The position numbers and the translations under genes are program-made. Shown in pieces: positions 60,121 through 64,000 of a DNA stretch of 64,000 nucleotides. The DNA comes from Methylosinus sp. Sm6 (GTDB lineage: Bacteria > Pseudomonadota > Alphaproteobacteria > Rhizobiales > Beijerinckiaceae): assembly GCF_019802345.1 (NCBI RefSeq), contig NZ_JAINDZ010000006.1:62001-126000 (forward strand). Direction: 5' to 3'. The notes below the pieces were generated by a model, which did not search any database, was not told the DNA's origin, and saw nothing but the letters and a program-made list of their open reading frames with translations. Position 1 is the first letter of the stretch; every line of letters begins with the position of its first letter.

Positions 60121-60936
60121 ATGTCCAAAATATTGGTGGTTACATCCGGCAAGGGCGGCGTCGGCAAGACGACGTCGACCGCGGCGCTCGGCGCGGCGCT
60201 GGCCCAGTCGAATCACAAGGTCGCGGTGGTCGATTTCGACGTCGGCCTGCGCAATCTCGATCTCGTGATGGGCGCCGAGCGGCGCGTCGTCTACGACCTC
60301 ATCAATGTCGCCAATGGCGACACCAAGCTGCATCAGGCGCTGATCCGCGACAAGCGCGTCGACACGCTGCATCTGCTCGCCGCCTCGCAGACGCGCGACA
60401 AGGACGCGCTGACCGAGGAGGGCGTGCGCCGGGTGATCGACGAATTGCGCGAGCGCTTCGACTGGATCGTCTGCGACAGCCCCGCCGGCATCGAGCGCGG
60501 CGCGACGCTCGCCATGCGCTACGCCGATGTCGCCGTCGTCGTGGCCAATCCGGAAATCTCTTCAGTGCGCGATTCGGATCGCATCATCGGCCTGCTCGAC
60601 GCCAAGACCGAGCGCGCCGAGCGCGGCGAGCGCATGGAGAAGCATCTGCTGCTGACGCGCTATGACGCGGGACGCGCCGCGCGCGGCGAGATGCTGCATG
60701 TCGACGACGTGCTCGAGATCCTGTCGATTCCGCTCATCGGCATTATTCCCGAGAGCGAGGATGTGCTGCGCGCCTCCAATGTCGGCAGCCCGGTCACGCT
60801 GCACACGACGACCAGCGCCCCGGCGCGCGCCTATATGGACGCGGCGCGGCGCCTTTGCGGGATCGACGTGCCGATGGACATCCCCGCAGACAAGAAGGGG
60901 CTTCTCGTGCGTTTGTTCGGCCGGAGGGCGGCATGA
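60121..60936 (+). CDS. minD: Septum site-determining ATPase MinD
   Basis: MinD is the deviant-Walker ATPase that recruits MinC to the membrane. The 271-residue product has GKGGVGKTT (10-18), switch residues DFDVGLRNLDL, and a C-terminal membrane-binding helix (KKGLLVRLFGRR). A GGGGGA ribosome-binding site precedes the ATG. The stop overlaps minE. Confidence 0.97.
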   Translation: MSKILVVTSGKGGVGKTTSTAALGAALAQSNHKVAVVDFDVGLRNLDLVMGAERRVVYDLINVANGDTKLHQALIRDKRVDTLHLLAASQTRDKDALTEEGVRRVIDELRERFDWIVCDSPAGIERGATLAMRYADVAVVVANPEISSVRDSDRIIGLLDAKTERAERGERMEKHLLLTRYDAGRAARGEMLHVDDVLEILSIPLIGIIPESEDVLRASNVGSPVTLHTTTSAPARAYMDAARRLCGIDVPMDIPADKKGLLVRLFGRRAA

Positions 60937-61208
60937 ATCTGTTCAAGTTCCTCGATCGTCGCGCTTCCGCGCCCGTCGCGCGCGAGCGATTGCAGATCCT
61001 TCTCGCGCATGAGCGCGCATCGGTCTGCAACTCCAATCTGGTCGCGCTGCTGCACAAGGAAGTGCTGGCGGCGATCTCCCGGCACATCGAGATCGATCCC
61101 GAGCGCGTGGAGGTCAATCTGCGCGAGCGCGACAAAATCTCCCTGCTCGAGATCGACATAGAGATCGACGCCGCGATGAAGCGGACGCAGGTCGGCGAAG
61201 CGGCGTAG
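60933..61208 (+). CDS. minE: Cell division topological specificity factor MinE
   Basis: MinE stimulates MinD ATPase and drives pole-to-pole patterning. The 91-residue product has the N-terminal membrane/MinD-binding segment (MNLFKFLDRRASAPVARERL, RLQILLAHERA) and the C-terminal dimerisation domain. The ATG overlaps the minD stop (ATGA). Confidence 0.95.
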   Translation: MNLFKFLDRRASAPVARERLQILLAHERASVCNSNLVALLHKEVLAAISRHIEIDPERVEVNLRERDKISLLEIDIEIDAAMKRTQVGEAA

Positions 61209-61233
61209 CGCCGCCCTCGCATCTTCGAGATCG

Positions 61234-61265
61234 AGAGCGGCCGCGCGCGGCCGCTCTTATTTTTT
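61234..61265. terminator. Intrinsic terminator after minE
   Basis: AGAGCGGCCGC, GC centre, GCGGCCGCTCT forms a perfect 11-base stem followed by TATTTTTT. It overlaps the stop codon region of the convergent cytochrome gene and is the best intrinsic terminator in the window. Confidence 0.85.
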
Positions 61266-61589
61266 CTGTATCGTCGCCAGATAGGCGAGCAGCGCATCGA
61301 TCTGCGCGGGCGAGAATTGGAAGCGCGGCATGTCGAGCCCGCCATGCCCGACGACGATGCCCTCGGCCAGCGCCTCCTCGAGATTTTCCAGCGGATATTT
61401 GCCGGCGAGCGTGCGGAATGGCGGCGAGGCCGGATTGGGGCTGTCGCCCTTCGCGCCGATGGCGTGGCAGCGGCTGCAATTGGCCTGCGCGATCGCGCGG
61501 CCGCGCGAGACCGCGTCATTCGCGGAGGATGCGTCTCGCGCCGAGGCGGCGCAGCTCATCGCTATGAGAAATGCGAGCGCCAGACGCAT
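61257..61589 (-). CDS. Small periplasmic cytochrome c, copy 1
   Basis: The 110-residue class I cytochrome c has a signal peptide (1-17), the haem motif CSRCH (38-42) and a distal Met in LDMPRF. It is a soluble electron carrier or a small oxidase/dehydrogenase partner. It is paralogous to the gene upstream: both share RCHAIG, the PPF..L.G....NLE core and the YxATI end. Its maturation would use the ccm genes in this window. Confidence 0.88.
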   Translation of the reverse strand: MRLALAFLIAMSCAASARDASSANDAVSRGRAIAQANCSRCHAIGAKGDSPNPASPPFRTLAGKYPLENLEEALAEGIVVGHGGLDMPRFQFSPAQIDALLAYLATIQKK

Positions 61590-61609
61590 CGCGTCACCTC
61601 CCTCGGTGT

Positions 61610-61667
61610 GCGAGCCCGCAAGCTCGCGGTCCGGATACGTCGCCTGGACGCGAGCCTTCAGGCTCGC
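61610..61667. repeat. Family C paired-hairpin repeat between cytochrome genes
   Basis: GCGAGCCCGCAAGCTCGC (61610-61627) and GCGAGCCTTCAGGCTCGC (61650-61667) are separated by a spacer with GGTCC and GGAC, which could pair. The layout matches 10756-10814. It occupies almost the whole gap between the two cytochrome genes. Confidence 0.8.
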
Positions 61668-61680
61668 ATCTGCGACGCTT

Positions 61681-62010
61681 CTATTTGATCGTCGCGACAT
61701 AGCTCGCCAGCGCTTCGAGCTGCCCGTGAGAGAGCACGACATGCGCCATCTCCGCGTGGCTGGCGACCGCATCGCTGAAAACATCCTCGAGATTGTCGAG
61801 CGAGAGGCGGCCGAGAATCTCGTGGAAGGGCGGCGCGTCCGGATGGGGGCTGTCGCCCGGGCCGATGGCGTGACAGCGGCCGCAATACGTCGCGGCGATG
61901 GCGTGGCCCTTGGCGATCAGGCTCTTGGCGATCGGGCTCTTGGCCGCGAGCGCCGGCGGAGCGGCGGCGAAGACGAGCGAAGCGATGAAAATGGGACGAG
62001 CAAAACGCAT
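61681..62010 (-). CDS. Small periplasmic cytochrome c, copy 2
   Basis: The 109-residue protein has a signal peptide (1-22, ending ALA), the haem motif CGRCH (43-47) and a distal Met in [11 protein letters not shown]. The mature N-terminus has an internal repeat ([13 protein letters not shown]), and the DNA there shows tandem CTTGGCGATC-like units, suggesting slippage. The upstream gene of the tandem pair, next to a broken aminotransferase gene. Confidence 0.85.
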   Translation of the reverse strand: MRFARPIFIASLVFAAAPPALAAKSPIAKSLIAKGHAIAATYCGRCHAIGPGDSPHPDAPPFHEILGRLSLDNLEDVFSDAVASHAEMAHVVLSHGQLEALASYVATIK

Positions 62011-62060
62011 GGGTCGAGCTCCTGCGCAAAAACGCCGCCGCGGCTCGCGGCGACAGCGGC

Positions 62061-62383
62061 TCACCCACGCGCCTGCCGCGGCACGACATTGTGCAGCGTC
62101 TGATCGGCGCTTTCGGAAGAAGCGCCGCAGATTGCGCGCCGCCTGGCGGATGCGCTGCTCGTTCTCGACCAGCGCGAGACGCAGGTAGCCTTCGCCATGT
62201 TCGCCGAATCCGACGCCCGGCGCAACCACGACATCGGCCCTCTCGATGAGCGGCTTCCCGCCGTCTCGACCAGCCTCTCGATCACATGGCGCGGCGCCGG
62301 CGGCGCGCGCCGTGGCCTGCAGCCGGTTGACCTGCTCGAAGACGTAAGGGGGAAGGCGGCTTGATGCGACGGAAGTCGGACAT
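62061..62383 (-). pseudogene. AlaC-type aminotransferase gene, internally deleted and frameshifted
   Basis: The minus strand begins MSDFRRIK. After a one-base insertion it continues [18 protein letters not shown], the N-terminus of AlaC/LL-DAP-aminotransferase-like enzymes. It then jumps to the C-terminus, [40 protein letters not shown] and, after another frame change, [11 protein letters not shown] with a stop. About 300 central residues, with the PLP lysine, are gone. It is a remnant. The identity rests on both ends matching the family in order. Confidence 0.85.
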
Positions 62384-62602
62384 GGCTGGCGTCGATCCGC
62401 TCGGGGTTCGCCCGGATCCGCGTATGTGACGCATCCGGGATGAAACGAAATTGTGTCGGCCTCGTCGGGCTGAGAGGGCGATTGTCGCTGCGACGGCGGA
62501 GAGCTTCAGCATCTCTCCATCATCGCGAGCGCCGCCGCATCTGTCATTGCGTCCTCGCCGGGCGCGCGGGTCCGATGCGGCATTGGAGGGCGGCGAGCGC
62601 CG
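62384..62602. other. Non-coding region before the DJ-1/PfpI gene end
   Basis: I see no gene, repeat or clear signal in these 219 bases. It separates the aminotransferase remnant from the DJ-1/PfpI gene on the same strand. Confidence 0.5.
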
Positions 62603-63331
62603 TTATCGATGAAGCACGTCCAGGGAGCGTGAATGCTCGAGATAATCCGTCGATCTGTCGGCGAGCGTGGCGCCCCAGAAACGTTCGACGATCCACAACG
62701 CCAGATCGAACGTCGAGGTCACGCCGCCACAGGTGAGCACGTCCTTGTCGTCGACGACGCGCGCTTCGACGACCTGCGCCTTGGTGCGCCGCAGATCGGG
62801 CAGCGCATTGTGATGCGTCGTCGCCGGCCGGCCGTCCAGCAACCCGGCGGCGGCGAGCGCCATCGCGCCCGTGCAGGCTCCCGCGACGATGGCGCCGCCC
62901 TGGTGAGACGCGCGAATCGCGTTCAGGAGCGCGCCGTTGCCGATCTCGGCGCGAACTCCTTGCCCGGCGCCCGTGACCCAGCCGCCGCCGGGCACGATCA
63001 GAAGGTCGGGAACGTCGTCGAGCACGCCGTCCGGGGCGACGCTCATCCCGAAGGCGCCCTTGACCACGCTGCGCGGCTGGAGCGTCACCAGCGCGAGATC
63101 CACGCCGGGACGCTGGGTCGCCACAAAGCCGAAAACCCGCATCGGCGCCGTGAAATCGATCTCATCGGCTCCGTCGAAGGCGAGAACGCGAATGCGAAAT
63201 CTCGATCCGTCTCGCCCCTGGATTTTTTTCGGTTCGCTCGCCTCGATCGGCGCTCCGACCGCCGCCCTGCCCGTGGCGGTCGCCAGCGTCGCGACGGTCA
63301 GCAGTCGTTTCGTGAGAGTGCGTCTGTCCAT
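62603..63331 (-). CDS. Exported DJ-1/PfpI-family protein
   Basis: The 242-residue protein has a twin-arginine-like N-terminus (MDRRTLTKRLLTVATLATAT), suggesting export. A DJ-1/PfpI domain follows, with the nucleophile elbow AGACTGAMALAAAGLLDG containing the conserved Cys, and VPGGGW. This resembles the sensing half of GlxA-type regulators. A GAGG element eight bases before the ATG at 63331 supports that start over 63337. It lies downstream of a GlxA-type regulator gene on the same strand. Confidence 0.8.
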   Translation of the reverse strand: MDRRTLTKRLLTVATLATATGRAAVGAPIEASEPKKIQGRDGSRFRIRVLAFDGADEIDFTAPMRVFGFVATQRPGVDLALVTLQPRSVVKGAFGMSVAPDGVLDDVPDLLIVPGGGWVTGAGQGVRAEIGNGALLNAIRASHQGGAIVAGACTGAMALAAAGLLDGRPATTHHNALPDLRRTKAQVVEARVVDDKDVLTCGGVTSTFDLALWIVERFWGATLADRSTDYLEHSRSLDVLHR

Positions 63332-63463
63332 ATTCATGTCCTCGCATCGATCCGCGGACGGCATCCGCTTGCCGTCGCCTGCGGATCGTCGCGCGCACCG
63401 CCGCGCCGCGTAAGAGCGGCGAGCGACGAAAAACCCACGATTGCCGACAAAGCTTCGTTGCGT

Positions 63464-64000
63464 TCAACGCAGCGGCGCTGCTCGCCCGAAAGAGGCGCGG
63501 TATCGGCCGGGGGTGACCCCCAAATGGCGCGCGAACGCGCGACGAAGGATTTCGGCGCTCGAAAAACCGCTGAGCCGGGCGATCTCGTCGAGCCCGCGAG
63601 AGGTCGTCTCGAGCTGTCGCCGCGCCGTTTCGAGGCGAATCCGTTCGACATGCCGGGCAGGCGTCATTCCGGCCTCGCGCGCGAAGACACGGGCGAAATT
63701 GCGCGGGCTCATAGCGACGCGGCGCGCGAGCGTGGAGACCGATAGATCGGCGTCGACATTGTCCGCGATCCAGGCGAGCAAATCTCCCAATTGCCGGTCG
63801 GCGCAGCTCTGAGCGGCGAGCGTGGCGCTAAATTGGGATTGCCCGCCGGGACGGCGTAAAAATACGACCATCTGCCGCGCCACCCGTAGCGCGATCGCGC
63901 CGCCGAGGTCTTCCTCCACCATCGCCAGGGCGAGATCGACGCCCGCCATGACGCCGGCGGACGTGTAGATGTTGCCGTCCTTGACGTAGATCGGGTCGGG
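63464..64000 (-). CDS. GlxA-type AraC-family regulator (partial, cut by window edge)
   Basis: The visible 178 codons include the end of a DJ-1/PfpI-like domain (IYVKDGNIYTSAGVMAGVDLALAMVEEDLG) and a complete AraC helix-turn-helix pair (STLARRVAMSPRNFARVFAREAGMTPARHV and EIARLSGFSSAEILRRAFARHLGVTP). The N-terminal part lies beyond the window. It probably regulates the DJ-1/PfpI gene next to it. Confidence 0.88.
   Translation of the reverse strand, partial: PDPIYVKDGNIYTSAGVMAGVDLALAMVEEDLGGAIALRVARQMVVFLRRPGGQSQFSATLAAQSCADRQLGDLLAWIADNVDADLSVSTLARRVAMSPRNFARVFAREAGMTPARHVERIRLETARRQLETTSRGLDEIARLSGFSSAEILRRAFARHLGVTPGRYRASFGRAAPLR

Overview
The window is GC-rich bacterial DNA with gene content and order typical of Alphaproteobacteria, most likely Hyphomicrobiales (Rhizobiales). 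Supporting features are ddl-ftsQ-ftsA-ftsZ followed by lpxC, a long-linker FtsZ, a DUF1150 protein, ccmI-ccmE-ccmF-ccmH, sucD-sucA-sucB, minCDE behind a CtrA-type site, and a MoxY-like histidine kinase. The general resemblance is to Methylocystis/Methylosinus-like methylotrophs, but no methane- or methanol-oxidation gene lies here, so the genus is inference. I found no rRNA, tRNA, CRISPR array or intact insertion sequence.

Layout: 1-8.5 kb holds a membrane glycosyltransferase-like gene, a MazEF-type toxin-antitoxin pair coupled to ddl, the division genes and lpxC. 8.5-15.6 kb holds a 3D-domain protein, an EEP nuclease, a sensor kinase without a partner, an L,D-transpeptidase, xerD and a hydrolase. 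16-24.3 kb holds part of the TCA cycle (sucD, sucA, sucB), DUF1150, a Do-type protease and a spermidine-synthase-like gene. 24.5-33 kb holds cysS, a broken DUF559 gene, a GNAT enzyme coupled to cimA, a LOG protein, an Atm1-like ABC exporter, a methyltransferase and an outer-membrane barrel. 33-37.3 kb is the cytochrome c maturation operon. 37.5-45 kb holds pdxA-rsmA, secE-nusG-rplK-rplA, a glycosyltransferase, a CDF transporter and xseB. 45-50.2 kb is a MarR-RND efflux operon. 50-54.6 kb holds small exported proteins, a CorA-like transporter and purS-purQ. 54.7-56.3 kb is a visibly AT-richer single-gene insert encoding an OLD-like ATPase/TOPRIM protein, a possible phage-defence gene. 56.5-64 kb holds a GAF-Fis regulator with an aldehyde dehydrogenase, minCDE, two small cytochromes c, a broken aminotransferase gene, and a DJ-1/PfpI protein next to a GlxA-type regulator cut by the window edge.

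Between the genes are at least three families of palindromic repeats. One (7285, 12448, 21435) shows a compensatory base change in its stem. One (around 16.9, 25.9, 28.5, 33.7, 41.1 and 59.2 kb) has a copy inside the 5' coding part of ccmH. One is a paired-hairpin element (8.5, 10.75, 61.6 kb). Two pseudogenes (26.1 and 62.2 kb) have lost their middles and kept both ends.

The strongest leads are the in-frame repeat in ccmH, the covarying repeat, the lone OLD-like gene, the perfect TGTCGCA palindrome between the GAF-Fis regulator and its aldehyde dehydrogenase, the CtrA site before minC, and the tandem palindromes before the secE promoter.
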